Assembly: GCF_009831655.1 (NCBI RefSeq)
Contig: NZ_WRPA01000004.1
Coordinates: 62,001-126,000, forward strand
Direction: 5' to 3'
Length of the DNA: 64,000 nt
Origin: Shewanella insulae
GTDB taxonomy: Bacteria; Pseudomonadota; Gammaproteobacteria; Enterobacterales; Shewanellaceae
In this document: in pieces, positions 1 to 11,100 of the stretch
How positions within the stretch are numbered: the first letter of the stretch is position 1
Layout of the letters: every line of letters starts with the position of its first letter
Notes under the pieces: generated by a model
Database searches by the model: none
Seen by the model: the letters and a program-made list of their open reading frames with translations, nothing else
Told to the model about the DNA's origin: nothing
Program-made: the position numbers and the translations under genes

Positions 1-801
1 CAGCAGATAAAGCAGCTGGAAGACTATTTCTTAGAGAAGTTATTTTACAGGCAAGGTGGAAAGATCAACCTCACCGAGGCGGGCATAGAGCTCAGAGAGC
101 GTCTGGCGCCGGTGTTTTACGATCTCAACAGCGTCTGTTCCAGCCTGGTACAGAACATGGCGGGTGAGGTGAGGGTGCATTCCTACACCTCCCTGGCGGC
201 CAGATGGCTGGTGCCTAAGATGGAGCAGCTTAGGCAGATGTATCCCGAGCTCAATATCAATGTCGGCATGTTTCAGAACGATATCGAGATGAGCGACATG
301 ATCGCCGATATCTTCATCGTCACTCGCGAGTGTCAGGACGGTTATACCATCATCCCTCTGGTCACCGAGAAGCTGGTGGCCTTCTGCAGCCCTGAATATC
401 TTGCCCAGTCTGAGGGGATCAGCCTGGCGACCCTAGATCAACACTGCCTGCTCTACTCCAAACATAAAGATTATGGCGTCGACTGGGATACCTGGTTTAG
501 AAACAATGATATCGCCATCAGTCCCAACCAGAAGAAGATCTTCTTCAATCACAACATGCTGGCGGTACAGGCTGCCATCTACGGCCAGGGGATAGTATTG
601 GGACTGGAGCAGACACTCAAGGTGGAGCTGGACTCAGGTAATCTGGTGAAGCTGGACCTGCCCACCTGTCTCTCCGGGCTGACCTATTACATCGCCTATA
701 AGACCTCCAAGAAGCGCGACGCACGTATCATGCGTATCGTCGATTGGATCATCGACAACTATCCGGGGGATCATCCGGGAGATCGCACCCTGGCGCGTTA
801 A
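1..801 (+). CDS. LysR-type transcriptional regulator, 5' end missing
   Basis: The reading frame is open from base 1, so the gene starts upstream of the window. The first visible residues (QQIKQLEDYF, LFYR, then INLTEAG) match the end of the LysR winged-helix DNA-binding domain. About 200 residues of the periplasmic-binding-like effector domain follow, including the strand/turn pattern VRVHSYTSLAARWLVPKM and the usual helix before AVQAAIYGQGIVLG. LysR proteins bind DNA as tetramers and usually control a divergent or adjacent gene. The upstream neighbour is not visible, so target and effector are unknown. The C-terminus is slightly extended by a short repeated PGDHPGDR stretch. Family assignment is firm; function is not. 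Confidence 0.88.
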   Translation, partial: QQIKQLEDYFLEKLFYRQGGKINLTEAGIELRERLAPVFYDLNSVCSSLVQNMAGEVRVHSYTSLAARWLVPKMEQLRQMYPELNINVGMFQNDIEMSDMIADIFIVTRECQDGYTIIPLVTEKLVAFCSPEYLAQSEGISLATLDQHCLLYSKHKDYGVDWDTWFRNNDIAISPNQKKIFFNHNMLAVQAAIYGQGIVLGLEQTLKVELDSGNLVKLDLPTCLSGLTYYIAYKTSKKRDARIMRIVDWIIDNYPGDHPGDRTLAR

Positions 802-869
802 CCCGCATCTCATGGGTTAGTGCCGTTTGGCCCTTGCCTAGGGGACAAAACAATTTCGTTTTTAGGTAC

Positions 870-897
870 TTAACAAGTAAGCAACTTTTGTTATGAT
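870..897 (+). promoter_or_regulatory. Sigma-70 type promoter for the penicillin-acylase-like gene
   Basis: TTAACA at 870-875 and TATGAT at 892-897 are separated by 16 bases, 33 bases before the ATG at 930. The -35 element overlaps a short palindrome, ACTTAACAAGT. This is seen by eye only, with no mapped start. Confidence 0.45.
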
Positions 898-929
898 GAG
901 TTTCCATTGACTTATCACTGGCTTATCTC

Positions 930-3272
930 ATGTTAAGACACCTGAAAACCCTGTTGCTTATCCTGCTGTCGCTTATTTTTCTGGTGGTGGTCGGCGTCTA
1001 TGTCAGCCTCAATCTCAGCCTGCCCAAACTCTCCGGAGAGGTTCCGACCAGTCAGATCTCGGCCAAGACGAGCATAGGGCGGGATCGTCTGGGCACCGCG
1101 GTGATCCACGCCGAGAATCGACAGGATGCCGCCTTTGCCCTGGGGTTTGCCCATGGCCAGGACAGGTTCTTTCAGATGGATCTGCTCAGGCGCAACTCTG
1201 CCGGCGAGCTGGCCGAGCTGTTTGGCAAGCCTGCTGTAAAACTTGATGAGTCGCGCCGTTTTCATCAGCTGAGAGCGCGCGCCGAGCAAATCTATCACCG
1301 TCTGCCCACCGCTCAGCAACAGCTGTTGCGGCGCTATGCCGACGGCGTCAACCGGGCGATCGCCGAGCAGTCGCTGCCCTCATTCGAATACCTGCTCACC
1401 CGCGCCAAGCGCCAGCCGTGGCGACCCGCCGACAGCCTGCTGGTGATCTACAGCATGTATCTGGATCTGCAGGGCAATACTCTCAAGCGGGATCTGGCTC
1501 TCGAACATATCGAGCGCCGCTTCGGCAGCGGCATGCGCGCCTTCATCACCCAGACCTCAAACTATCAGGCGGCGCTGGATGACAGTCTGTTTCCCTCGGA
1601 TCCACCGGCTATTCCCAAGGTCAGTGCAAGCTTAAGCCCCAGTCAAAAGCAGAGCACGGCCTCGACCCTGGCTCAGCGCCTGGCGGTGACCATAGAGGAG
1701 CCCGTCGAGGTGGGCAGCAACAACTGGGCGGTGACCGGCAAGATGACCCGCACCGGCAGCGCCATGCTCTCTGACGATATGCACCTCTCCTTCGCCGTGC
1801 CCATCATCTGGTACCGTGCGCAGCTAAACTACCCTGACGGTGACGGCAGGGCGGTGCAGGTGACAGGCGTGTCCCTGCCTGGCGCGCCGGCGATCGTTGT
1901 CGGCAGCAACGGCAAGCTGGCATGGGGCTTTACCAACGCCTATATCGATACCGCCGATTGGGTAGCGCTGGACAAAGATGAGCCGCTCGAGGTGGTCCAC
2001 GAGATCATCAAGCTGCCCAAGGGCGAGCTGGACTATCCCCTCACGCTGTCGCATTTCGGTCCGGTTCGCCGCCTAGGGGAACAGGCCTATGCCTTGGCCT
2101 GGGTCGCCCATCAGGAGTATGCGGTCAACATGGAGCTGATGGCGCTGGAGCAGATAGATAATGTGCCCGAGGCGATGGCCAAGGCCAGCGGTTTCGGTAT
2201 CCCGGTGCAGAACCTGATGCTGGCCGATGACAAGGGCCACGCCGCCTGGCAACTTGCCGGCGCCGTCCCTGCCCGAACCAATACCAGCGATATCGCATTA
2301 CCAGGCGAAGAGGTAGCCTGGGATAAGTGGCAAGAGAGAGACGAGGCGCTGCCGTCGCTACAGGATCCCACGAGCGACAGGTTATGGAGTGCCAATGCCA
2401 GGGTGATGTCGACCCAGGAGGCACAGCGTTATGGCGATGGTGGTTATGCCCTGGGGGCCAGGAGCGCACAGATTCGTGACCGGCTGCTGGAGCAGGAGCA
2501 GTTCGACGAGAGCGATTTCTATCGCATTCAGTTAGATAATCAGGCTCGCTTTTACCGTCCCTGGCAGGCCTTTCTGCTGCAAGCTTTAATGCGCGAGCCC
2601 AAGCGTTTTGCTAAGGATATAGTGCAGCTGCGTGACTGGCAGGAATGCGCCTGCGCCGAGTCGGTGGGCTTTACCCTGGTGAAGGCGTTTCGCAGCCAGA
2701 TGTTAGACAGCGCCTTCGCGCCGGTAGAAGCCGAGCTAAATAGCGCTAAGCTGAGTCTCTCTGTGCTCAAGCGTTACCTGGAGCCCGCTATCTGGCAACT
2801 GCTAAAGCAGCAGCCTGTCGACTGGCTACCACAAGATGTCGCCGACTGGGATGAGCTGGTGATCGCCAGCTATGTCACCGCCCGTGACGAGCTGCTGAAT
2901 AAGTACAGCGAGGATGGTGAGCTGAACGCGCTCAATTGGGGGCGGGTCAACACCCTGACGATACAGCACCCCTTTAGCCGCCAGTTCCCGCTGCTTAGCC
3001 GCTGGCTGGATATGCCTAAGGTGGCCGGTTTCGGCGATACCTTCATGCCGGCGGTGCAGCGCAAGAGCTTCGGCGCCTCCCAGCGCTTCATCGTGCAGCC
3101 GGGCTATGAGGAGCGGGCCATCATGGCGATCCCCGGCGGTCAATCGGGCCACCCCTTATCGAAATACTATCGCGCCGGCTTTGGCGAGTATGCCCGCGGC
3201 GCGGCGACGCCGCTGTTACCGGGGGAGATAGAGGCCAGACTGACCCTGATGCCGAGCCAGGAGCAAGACTGA
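930..3272 (+). CDS. Penicillin acylase family protein (Ntn hydrolase, membrane-anchored or exported)
   Basis: The 780-residue protein begins with a hydrophobic segment (about residues 5-28) that acts as a signal or anchor, so the enzyme is periplasmic. The N-terminal alpha-chain part has the family motif DRFFQMDLLRR. The G-S-N-N-W motif places the self-processing nucleophile at Ser263, the first residue of the beta chain after autocleavage. Length and layout match the S45 penicillin G acylase / acyl-homoserine-lactone acylase family, which hydrolyses amide bonds of acylated substrates. The true substrate cannot be told from sequence; detoxification, AHL turnover or peptide scavenging are all possible. 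No clear ribosome-binding site is visible before the ATG. A terminator follows. Confidence 0.9.
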   Translation: MLRHLKTLLLILLSLIFLVVVGVYVSLNLSLPKLSGEVPTSQISAKTSIGRDRLGTAVIHAENRQDAAFALGFAHGQDRFFQMDLLRRNSAGELAELFGKPAVKLDESRRFHQLRARAEQIYHRLPTAQQQLLRRYADGVNRAIAEQSLPSFEYLLTRAKRQPWRPADSLLVIYSMYLDLQGNTLKRDLALEHIERRFGSGMRAFITQTSNYQAALDDSLFPSDPPAIPKVSASLSPSQKQSTASTLAQRLAVTIEEPVEVGSNNWAVTGKMTRTGSAMLSDDMHLSFAVPIIWYRAQLNYPDGDGRAVQVTGVSLPGAPAIVVGSNGKLAWGFTNAYIDTADWVALDKDEPLEVVHEIIKLPKGELDYPLTLSHFGPVRRLGEQAYALAWVAHQEYAVNMELMALEQIDNVPEAMAKASGFGIPVQNLMLADDKGHAAWQLAGAVPARTNTSDIALPGEEVAWDKWQERDEALPSLQDPTSDRLWSANARVMSTQEAQRYGDGGYALGARSAQIRDRLLEQEQFDESDFYRIQLDNQARFYRPWQAFLLQALMREPKRFAKDIVQLRDWQECACAESVGFTLVKAFRSQMLDSAFAPVEAELNSAKLSLSVLKRYLEPAIWQLLKQQPVDWLPQDVADWDELVIASYVTARDELLNKYSEDGELNALNWGRVNTLTIQHPFSRQFPLLSRWLDMPKVAGFGDTFMPAVQRKSFGASQRFIVQPGYEERAIMAIPGGQSGHPLSKYYRAGFGEYARGAATPLLPGEIEARLTLMPSQEQD

Positions 3273-3307
3273 TTCATCAGATCTCGGCCTCAGATGTTTG
3301 AACCGAC

Positions 3308-3337
3308 AAAAAAGCCACCCTAGGGTGGCTTTTATTT
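3308..3337. terminator. Bidirectional rho-independent terminator between the acylase gene and pfaD
   Basis: A perfect palindrome at 3313-3330 (AGCCACCCTAGGGTGGCT) is flanked by an A-run on the left and a T-rich run on the right. It can therefore terminate the acylase gene on the plus strand and pfaD on the minus strand, whose stop lies at 3384. Confidence 0.8.
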
Positions 3338-3383
3338 GTCTATGCAGCGCTTAGCTAACATTCGAGTTAGCGGGTGGTCAGGC

Positions 3384-5021
3384 TCACGCCAGTGCCACCT
3401 GGGGCTTGTAACGCAAAAGCTCGCCAGGCAGCTTGATCCCCTGTGCCTTGATGGCGTTGACCCGCGCCAGATAGGCGGCGCCGTACATCAGGTGCTTGGC
3501 CAGATCCACCGCATGACGCTTGCTGTAGTCATCCAGATAGCTGCCCTTGGCCCACTGGTTGAAGGCGCCCAGAGCGGGGCCCGCCCAGACCTGATAGTCC
3601 ATCTCGCGGCCTGGCTCGCCGGTGTTTGACCAGCGGCTCGACAGCCCCAGGTACCAGCGGAAGATAAGCGCCATCTTACGCTTGGGATTGCCCTCGGCGC
3701 GTTCTATCTGCTTAGGGTCGCGCTCATTAAAATGAGCGACGGTGCCGGCCCAGATCTCATCCAGGCTGGCGCGAAACACCTGCTTCTCCAGCTTGTCGCG
3801 CTCATCAGCAGGTATCGCCTCTATCGAGTCGTAGCGGCTGTAGATCTCATACAGCTTGTTGGCACGCATGGGGAATAGTGTGCCGCGCTTGACCACCTGT
3901 AGCTTAACGCCCATCTCAAACATGTCGGCGGCCGGCGCCATGGTGACATCGGCCATCTCTGTGGTGGCCAGCAGCTTGCGGGTGTGCTCGCTGGCCCCCG
4001 CTTCGACACAGGATTGGTTGATGGAGCCTGTTACTATGTAGGCCGCGCCCATGTTGAAGGCCGCCAGGGTCGCATCCGGGGTGCCTATGCCGCCGCCACA
4101 ACCGACGCGCAGGGGCGTGGCATATTGGTACTTGTCCTGGATCTCCTCCTTGAGCGCCAAAATGGTCGGCAGCAGGGTCACCAGGGGACGGTTATCCGTG
4201 TGGCCGCCCGAGTCTGCCTCGGCGGTGATATCGTCGGCCATGGGTACAGCCTGGGCCATCTCCATCTGATCACGGGTGATCAGCCCCTCGTCCACTAACT
4301 TCTGCAGCATCTTGGCGGGCGCAGGCTGCATAAACTTCTCGGCGACCTCGGTGCGGCTCACCTTGGCGATCACCTTGTTGCCTATGACGATGTGACCGTT
4401 GGCGTCGCGGCTCAGGCCGGCGGCGCGATAGTAGACGATCTGTGGCGTCAGCCCCAGGAAGGCCGAGGCCTCGACCGTGCGCACCTTGTGCTTGAGGAAG
4501 AGCTCGACGCTGCCGCGCTCCAGTGCGGGTTCGCTAGGGCTATGGATCAGGTTGAACATGTAGGGGCCGTTTGGCAGCGCCGCCTGGATGCGTGCGATCG
4601 CCTGCTCGACTCGGCTGGGGATGAGTCCTGCGGCGCCGAATGAGCAGAGGATCCCCGCCTTACCCAGGGCGATCACTAGCTCTTCCGACGAGATGCCGTT
4701 GGCCATGGCGCCGGCATAGTAGGCGTACTTGACGCCGTGTACCCGGCGAAAGTTACCATCGCCCAGGCTCTCTGTGCCCAGGGCCGGGGTGAAGGCGCTG
4801 ACCGGATGGCCCGAGGCCTGAGCGCCAGAGCCCTGATTATTGGTCATCAGGCTTGCCTCGGTGGCGATGCCCACGCCCAGATCGCTGTCGTTGACCAGGT
4901 AGCAGGCGCGGCTAAAATCTTTGAGCGCAGTAGCCATGGCGGCCGTGTCGAAGCTTATCTTGCTGTCGCTTACCTGCCAGGGCCAGGGAGAAAGCTGCTC
5001 GTTTGTGGTAGTCGGATTCAT
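3384..5021 (-). CDS. pfaD: Polyunsaturated fatty acid synthase enoyl reductase PfaD
   Basis: PfaD is the separate trans-acting enoyl reductase of the PUFA synthase and reduces enoyl intermediates on the PfaA carrier domains. The 545-residue protein is a TIM-barrel flavoenzyme related to 2-nitropropane dioxygenase / nitronate monooxygenase. The glycine-rich FMN phosphate-binding segment GCGGGIGTP lies near residue 305 and is followed by GAAYIVTGSINQS. It is the last gene of the pfa operon, separated from pfaC by 134 bases, whereas the other junctions overlap. That gap contains an ATGCCT/AGGCAT hairpin (5061-5080) without a T-run, so pfaD may be partly uncoupled in expression. The ATG at 5021 has an AAGG about 11 bases upstream. 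The assignment is secure from sequence and position. Confidence 0.96.
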   Translation of the reverse strand: MNPTTTNEQLSPWPWQVSDSKISFDTAAMATALKDFSRACYLVNDSDLGVGIATEASLMTNNQGSGAQASGHPVSAFTPALGTESLGDGNFRRVHGVKYAYYAGAMANGISSEELVIALGKAGILCSFGAAGLIPSRVEQAIARIQAALPNGPYMFNLIHSPSEPALERGSVELFLKHKVRTVEASAFLGLTPQIVYYRAAGLSRDANGHIVIGNKVIAKVSRTEVAEKFMQPAPAKMLQKLVDEGLITRDQMEMAQAVPMADDITAEADSGGHTDNRPLVTLLPTILALKEEIQDKYQYATPLRVGCGGGIGTPDATLAAFNMGAAYIVTGSINQSCVEAGASEHTRKLLATTEMADVTMAPAADMFEMGVKLQVVKRGTLFPMRANKLYEIYSRYDSIEAIPADERDKLEKQVFRASLDEIWAGTVAHFNERDPKQIERAEGNPKRKMALIFRWYLGLSSRWSNTGEPGREMDYQVWAGPALGAFNQWAKGSYLDDYSKRHAVDLAKHLMYGAAYLARVNAIKAQGIKLPGELLRYKPQVALA

Positions 5022-5155
5022 CTAATAAAAGACCTTTTTCGTCTTGGGCGATCCGGGAACATGCCTGTTTTATAAGGCATGACCCGTATCGACCGATTTT
5101 CTTATGTTGTTCTAACTATGTGTGTTTATCGCGCTGTCTACATCTGTATCTGTGC

Positions 5156-8100
5156 TTAGGCTTCTTCGATGCAGATGGCGATATCGCTGACCTCGTAGAT
5201 CCGCAGGCCATCCTTACTCAGGCTGGCATCGCCGGTTATCACCAGCTTACCCGTTTCCTCTCTGATCGAGGTGATGCTCACATCCATCGACATCTGTTTG
5301 TTGAGCGGGTTGATCTGGCCGCGATACTTCCACTTGATGTTGGAGAGGATCTGGCCAAATTTGGGGTTAGTAAACCCGGCGCCCAAGTCTTTGCTGATGG
5401 CATAAGTCTGCATGGTTTCTATGATGGCTTCAACGCCTAATGAGCCGGGCATCACAGGATCCTGATGGAAGTGGAACTGGAAGAACCAGTCGCTGGGATC
5501 TATGGTGCGCTCGGCGTAGAGGTAGCCCAGGCCGTGGCTGCCGCCGTCATCGACGATCTCGACGCTGTCGATGAAGTTAAGCTGACCACCTGCCAGACGA
5601 TAGTGTGGCTGGCCCGCCGGTGCGTTGAAGTGGCGCCCGCTCTTGTCCAGCAGATCGACCCGGATGTCCGGCGCGATTCCCTTGGCCTGATGCCAGGGTT
5701 GCGTCGTCTTGCCGTTATCCAGCCCTAGCTGATCTTTGAGCGCCTCGGCCTTGAAGTAACCAAACACAGCTGTGCCGCGATAGAAGGGCTCGCCATCTGT
5801 GCTTAGCTCGAAGCTGAAGCTTTGAATGATATTGGTGCCCGCCATCACAGTAGAGAGCAGGCGCGAGTCGTTGACGATCGTCTTGCCCCGCAGATCCACC
5901 TTACGCAGCAGTTCGCCACTACCGTCTAAGTTGCGGAAGAAGAGCTCGAGACCAGGGAAGCCGAGGGTGGTGCCCATGTAGCCCGAGATGAAGCCGTTTG
6001 GCTGCAGGGCTATCTCCATCATCACAGAGTAGGGCATCAGCGCCTGATGGCTGTTGGCATCGAAATACCAGGCGTTGCTTGGTACCTCATACTCGGCGAT
6101 ACAGCTAGCAGGGCGCTTGAAATCGCCGCGCTGGCCATTGACCTCTATCACCCGGGTGGTGAGCTGCAAGTCACCGCAGGGAGTGCGCGGCGGGATCATG
6201 CCGCGATAGATGGCGAACTCAGGGCCGAAGCACTTCTCGATATCGCCGGTGGCGAATTCGAACAGGTGATAGGGCGTAAAAGGCACTGAGTCGGGCACCC
6301 GGTTCGGGTAATCTGGCGTGATCGGCGCCTCCACGTGCGTCAGCGGGATCACCCCCTTGTTCGGTGCGGCGTTGAGATCCGGTACTTGAGCCATCAGCGG
6401 GGCATTAGTCATCTGCGGTGCACTGCAAGAGGCGCCTTGATTGGCCTTAGCCTGTGCGCTGCTTGTGTCGCTGCTTTCCAGCTCAGGATAGCGAGTACAC
6501 TCAGATTCCTCTTTGATCATCACCCCCAGGTTTTGGAAGTCGACCACCACCTTGCCATTTAGCAAGATATCGATATTCGCCTTGGCGTAGGGGCGCGGGC
6601 TGAAGCCTATCTCAGTCACCTCCATGCGGTAGGTGAGGCGGGCCGATTGTGGGATCACCTGGCCGCGACATCGCACCTTCTGGGAAGCGTTTTCCAAGGG
6701 CTGGAAACGACCATTTTGGGTCTGGGTGTGCATGCCGAGGTGCAGCATGTAGAACTGCAGCAACTGGCCACAACCCTCGGCCATGAGGGAGCCGGCCATC
6801 ACCTGATCGTCCTTGAAGTGGCAAGGGAAATACCAGTGATTTGGCTCCAACTGCTTGTGGCCCTCTACCAGACCCAGTCCCCAGGCGCCGCCGTTTCGCT
6901 CAACTTTGCTGACCTCTTCGATCATCAAAAACTTCTCCGAGGCGAAGCAGAGCGAAGGTTGAGCAGGTCCCGCGTGTGAGGGACCGAAACAGCCTTGGAT
7001 ATCGGCCGACAGCAGCTTGTGGATGTCGCCATAGCTGAATTGGGTGCGCGGGCAATCTAGGATAGGGTTAAAGGTCTGCTTGGTGGCGCGGCTGCGGGCC
7101 AACAGCTCCTCTTCGGTGCGGATCACCCCTTTGCCGTCGGCCAGTTCGGCGTCGGTGAAGAAGCCGGCGCAGCCGCCATCCATCTTGAGGATCATGGTGT
7201 CGCCGACGAAACACTCGTAGGAGAAGAAGAACAGCAGGGTATCGCCATTGCGGGCGAAGTTGTTGATCTTAATCTCATATCTTAACGTATCGCCACCGCG
7301 GGGCAGATCCCCTAAGAAGGTGAGGGTACAGTCCAGCAGACGATAGACACGTTCGCCCTTGTTTTCCAGGTCGATGCCTAGGTAGCTGATCAACATGAGG
7401 TCGCACTGACCCGATTCTACCGCTACCGCCCAGGGGATCTGACCGTCCACCAGATAGGGGGCATCGACGGGAATGTCGTACTCTGTGATCATGGCGCTGG
7501 GCTTATATTCGCCCAGCTTGGCGTCCAGCTTGGTCACCCGGGATACCAGCAGGTAGTCTGTGGTGGGCAGGCGCACCCGGCGAGAATAGCCGTCGATCGC
7601 CGCATACTCTGGGCCGAATACCTTGGCGATATCCCCCTCGGCGTATTCCACCAGGTCATGATAGTCCCAGATGCAGGGCTTGTGCGCTGGCACCGGAGCA
7701 CGGTAAGGCGCTACCAGGTGGTGCTTCGGCTGTAGTGGCGCCGTTTGGGCTGCTTCAGCGGCAGTGCTAGCGGTTGCATGGGCGGCTGCTTGAGCTGCTG
7801 ATTTAGCTACAGGCTTTTGTCCCAGCGCCTCCGCCAGCTGTTGTTTCAGCAGACTATCGGCGAGTTTCAGGCCACTTTCCCGGCTCTTGAGATAGGCGAG
7901 GTGGGCCTGACGCGCCAGCTGCTGATTCTGTGCCTGATATTGATTTGCCTGATATTGATCTGCTTGGCCCTGATTAGCCTGAAGCTGGGTAAAGGTACCA
8001 TTATCGCCTGCGCTTGCCTGAAGGCTAGGTGCTTGAACTGTCTTTTGGCTCATAGTGTGTGTCATACCTGCTGCGCCCGAATGTGCGGGCGCAAGTTGTG

Positions 8101-11100
8101 ATTCGTTAGCTGTATAGGCGGCGTAGGCCTCGCCCAAGTAGCTGACCAGTTTGAGAGGCTGCTGATCTCTTAGTGGTGTTCGTTGCAAGCCATTGCCTTT
8201 CATTTGAGCGTCTTGCAGCTGCGCTTGTATCTCGCGCTTCTGGCTCAGCGGCGTCTGTGTGATGTGCGCCACCAGATCCCGCCCCCCCAGGCTGACCTGT
8301 TTTATCAGGCGGCGCTCGTTTTGCGCCAAGGGCTGATTGAGGCGAGCATTTAGCGCGTGGGCCTGAGCCTGACTCTGGCTCAGCTGAATAAGGGCGGCCT
8401 GATCTTCGCTGCAAGTGACCGAGATGGCCTGCTGGGCATCCTCATGGGCCATCTTATTGGATCTTTGATGAGTTAAGGTCAGCAGTGTGGCGAGCAGGCT
8501 GCTCATGCCGGCGGCGGCAAAGCTATGGCCCAGTCGCTGCGTGCTCTGAACCGCCTTGGCTGCTGGCAGCGGCAACATGGTCGACAGTGCCTGGGCGCCG
8601 TGCTGGCTGCCCGGCGCGGCGCAAACATCCACCAAGGTGACCTGCTCTGCCGCGGTGCCGCTTTTGTTTTGCGCTTTGATGCTCTGGCTCAGCAGCTGAT
8701 CGCCAAGCCGCGCAAGCTGTTGCTGGGCGCCGAAATGCAGCCCGGCTATCTGGCCATAGCTCTTGGCCCCGCGTCCGGTAAGGCTCGCCTGGTTTTCCAG
8801 CACCAGGGCACCGGCGCCCTCTGCCAGTCGCCAGCCATCGGGATGTGCCGGGCCGGCCACGGGGGCGATGGCGTTTTTCAATATCACCTGCTCCAGGCTG
8901 CCACAGAGATCCACGGCGGCGATCACCACGGCGTCCAGGTGTTCCTGCTGCATCATATTCTCGGCGACGTCCATGGCCCGGGCCACAGACTGCTCACCGG
9001 CGGAGATGGTGAAGGCCGGGCCGCTGAAGTCCCACAGGGCGGCGATGCGCGAGGCCATGATGTTGCCGATGAAGCTGGTGTACTGGTTGAGCTTGGCGGC
9101 GTCGAGGACGCTGTCCATGGTGAGGGCCTCGAGCTCGCGATACTGGCTGTCGCTCAGGCTGGCGCCCATGGCATCCAGGCTCTGTTTGAGCTGAGTGTGC
9201 AGGTTGACCCGGCCGCGGAACTGATGCAGTTCCAGCTCTGTCTCCATGGCCACCAGAACGGCGACCTTCTGCCCGGCTCGCAGCCCGGCGTCGCAAATCG
9301 CCTCGTCGGTGACCTTCATCAGCATCAGCTGCTGGCCGATGAGGCGATCATCTTCGTTAGGTGGCAGCTTAAAGCGCAGGAAGTCCAGCTCGAAGCTGTC
9401 CACATAAGCCCCTTGAGGCACGTGATTGAGCCCGAACTGCGCCAGCAGCTCTGGGTGTTTCTCCAATCCCTTCCAGCGTTTGGGCGGTAGGGTAATTGCG
9501 GGATCGCGCCCCTCTTTGAGGCAGGCATCCAGGAGATGAATGTCGCTCAGCGGACCGAAGTGGGCCGCGAGGCCGCTGATCATCAGCTTAGGCTGTGAGG
9601 GCTTAGCTTCACTGGCTTCTGGCTCATTAACTAACGATTTTATAGCTGTGGTCTGGCCTGTCGCCTGGTCATGGGTTTTTCCTTGGCTGGAGGCCTGATC
9701 ATAGGATTCCAGCAAGAGGTGGGCATTACAGCCTCCGAAGCCAAATACCGAGACTCCAGCTAAACGCGCCCGATTATCGACCTTGATCGGCCAGGGGGTG
9801 ACTTCCCTTGGCAGGGTGTGGGCGCCAAACAGACCATTTGGCGAGGCGATGGCCTCCCTTAGGTTGATGCTCGGTGGCAGCAGGCCATGGTTCATGGCAA
9901 AGATCATCTTCATGATCCCAGGCATGCCGGCGGCGGTCAGCAGGTGGCCAAGATTAGACTTGGCCGAGCCGATGAGCGGCGCCTTCTCCCCCTCGAGTTG
10001 AGGTGCGAAGAACTGCTCCATGGAGGCCAACTCCACCTTGTCCCCGAGGGGCGTACCTGTGGCGTGACATTCGATCACCTCTATCTGCTTAGGTGCTACA
10101 CCGCCGTGGTGGTAGGCGCGTTCGAAGGCCTTGACCTGGCCCTTGCTGTTGGGGCTCAGCACAAACTGGCCCTTGCCGTCGTTCGACAGGCCAATGCCGC
10201 CGATCAGGGCATAGATCTTATCGCCATCGCGCTCGGCATCTTCCAGGCGTTTCAGTGCCAATACCCCGGCGCCCTCGCCGGCAAACAGCCCCTTGGTGTT
10301 GCTATCGAAGGGCGCGGAGAAGCCATGCTCTGGGTAGGCGTGGAAGATGGAGAAGCCCATGTTGATGAAGAAGGGATCGGCGCCAGACACGGCGCCCGCC
10401 AACATGAGATCTGCCTTGCCGCTACTGAGATAGTCGCAGGCCAGCTTGAGGGAATAGACGGAGCTTGCGCAGGCGGCGTCCAGGCTTAATGACACCCGGC
10501 CCAGCCCGAGGGCGTCGGCCACAAGCTTGGAGGCGTTGTGGGCGATAGCGCCGTTGGCGCAGTCCAGACTATGGCTGCCATTATGCTCCTTGAAGGGGCT
10601 CAGGTGGAAGTCTGGGCAGGCCAGCTTCTCGCTCAGCGCCTTCTCTACCGCCTTATGATAGAGGGGCAGAAACAGCTCGTTCGATTTAGCCGTCGGAAAT
10701 GAGAGGGTGCCCATGATGATGCCGGTGCGAGACAGCAGGGGCGAGTCCAGGGCGATACCGGCATCGAGCAGGGCATTGCGGCTGGTGTCCAGCGCCCACA
10801 AGAGGCTGTCGTCTAGTCCTTGCAGCTGCTCGGGGGGGAGCTGGTAGCCGTAGGCATTGAAATGGAAATCCTGAATATAGCCGCCCTTATCGCAGTAGAA
10901 GCGGTCGGCCTCGCCCTGCTTGCCGCGATAGTCGTCTAGGCGCGCGCCGAGCTTCTGATCGCTCAGCTGTGAGCGCGAGTCACGCTTATCCAGCAGGTTT
11001 TGCCAGAACTGCTTGGGAGTCTTGGCATCGGGATAGAGATTGGCCAGACCCACTATAGCTATCTTGCCGCGGTTATCTGCCGCGTTGCTTGCCTTAGGAG

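Noticed and set aside
8525-9490. 321-codon plus-strand ORF opposite pfaC
   Set aside because: It is antisense to the chain-length-factor region of pfaC; long opposite-strand frames are common in GC-rich coding DNA and the product resembles no family.
9887-10489. 200-codon plus-strand ORF opposite pfaC
   Set aside because: Antisense shadow of the PfaC ketosynthase domain; no start signal and no recognisable motifs.
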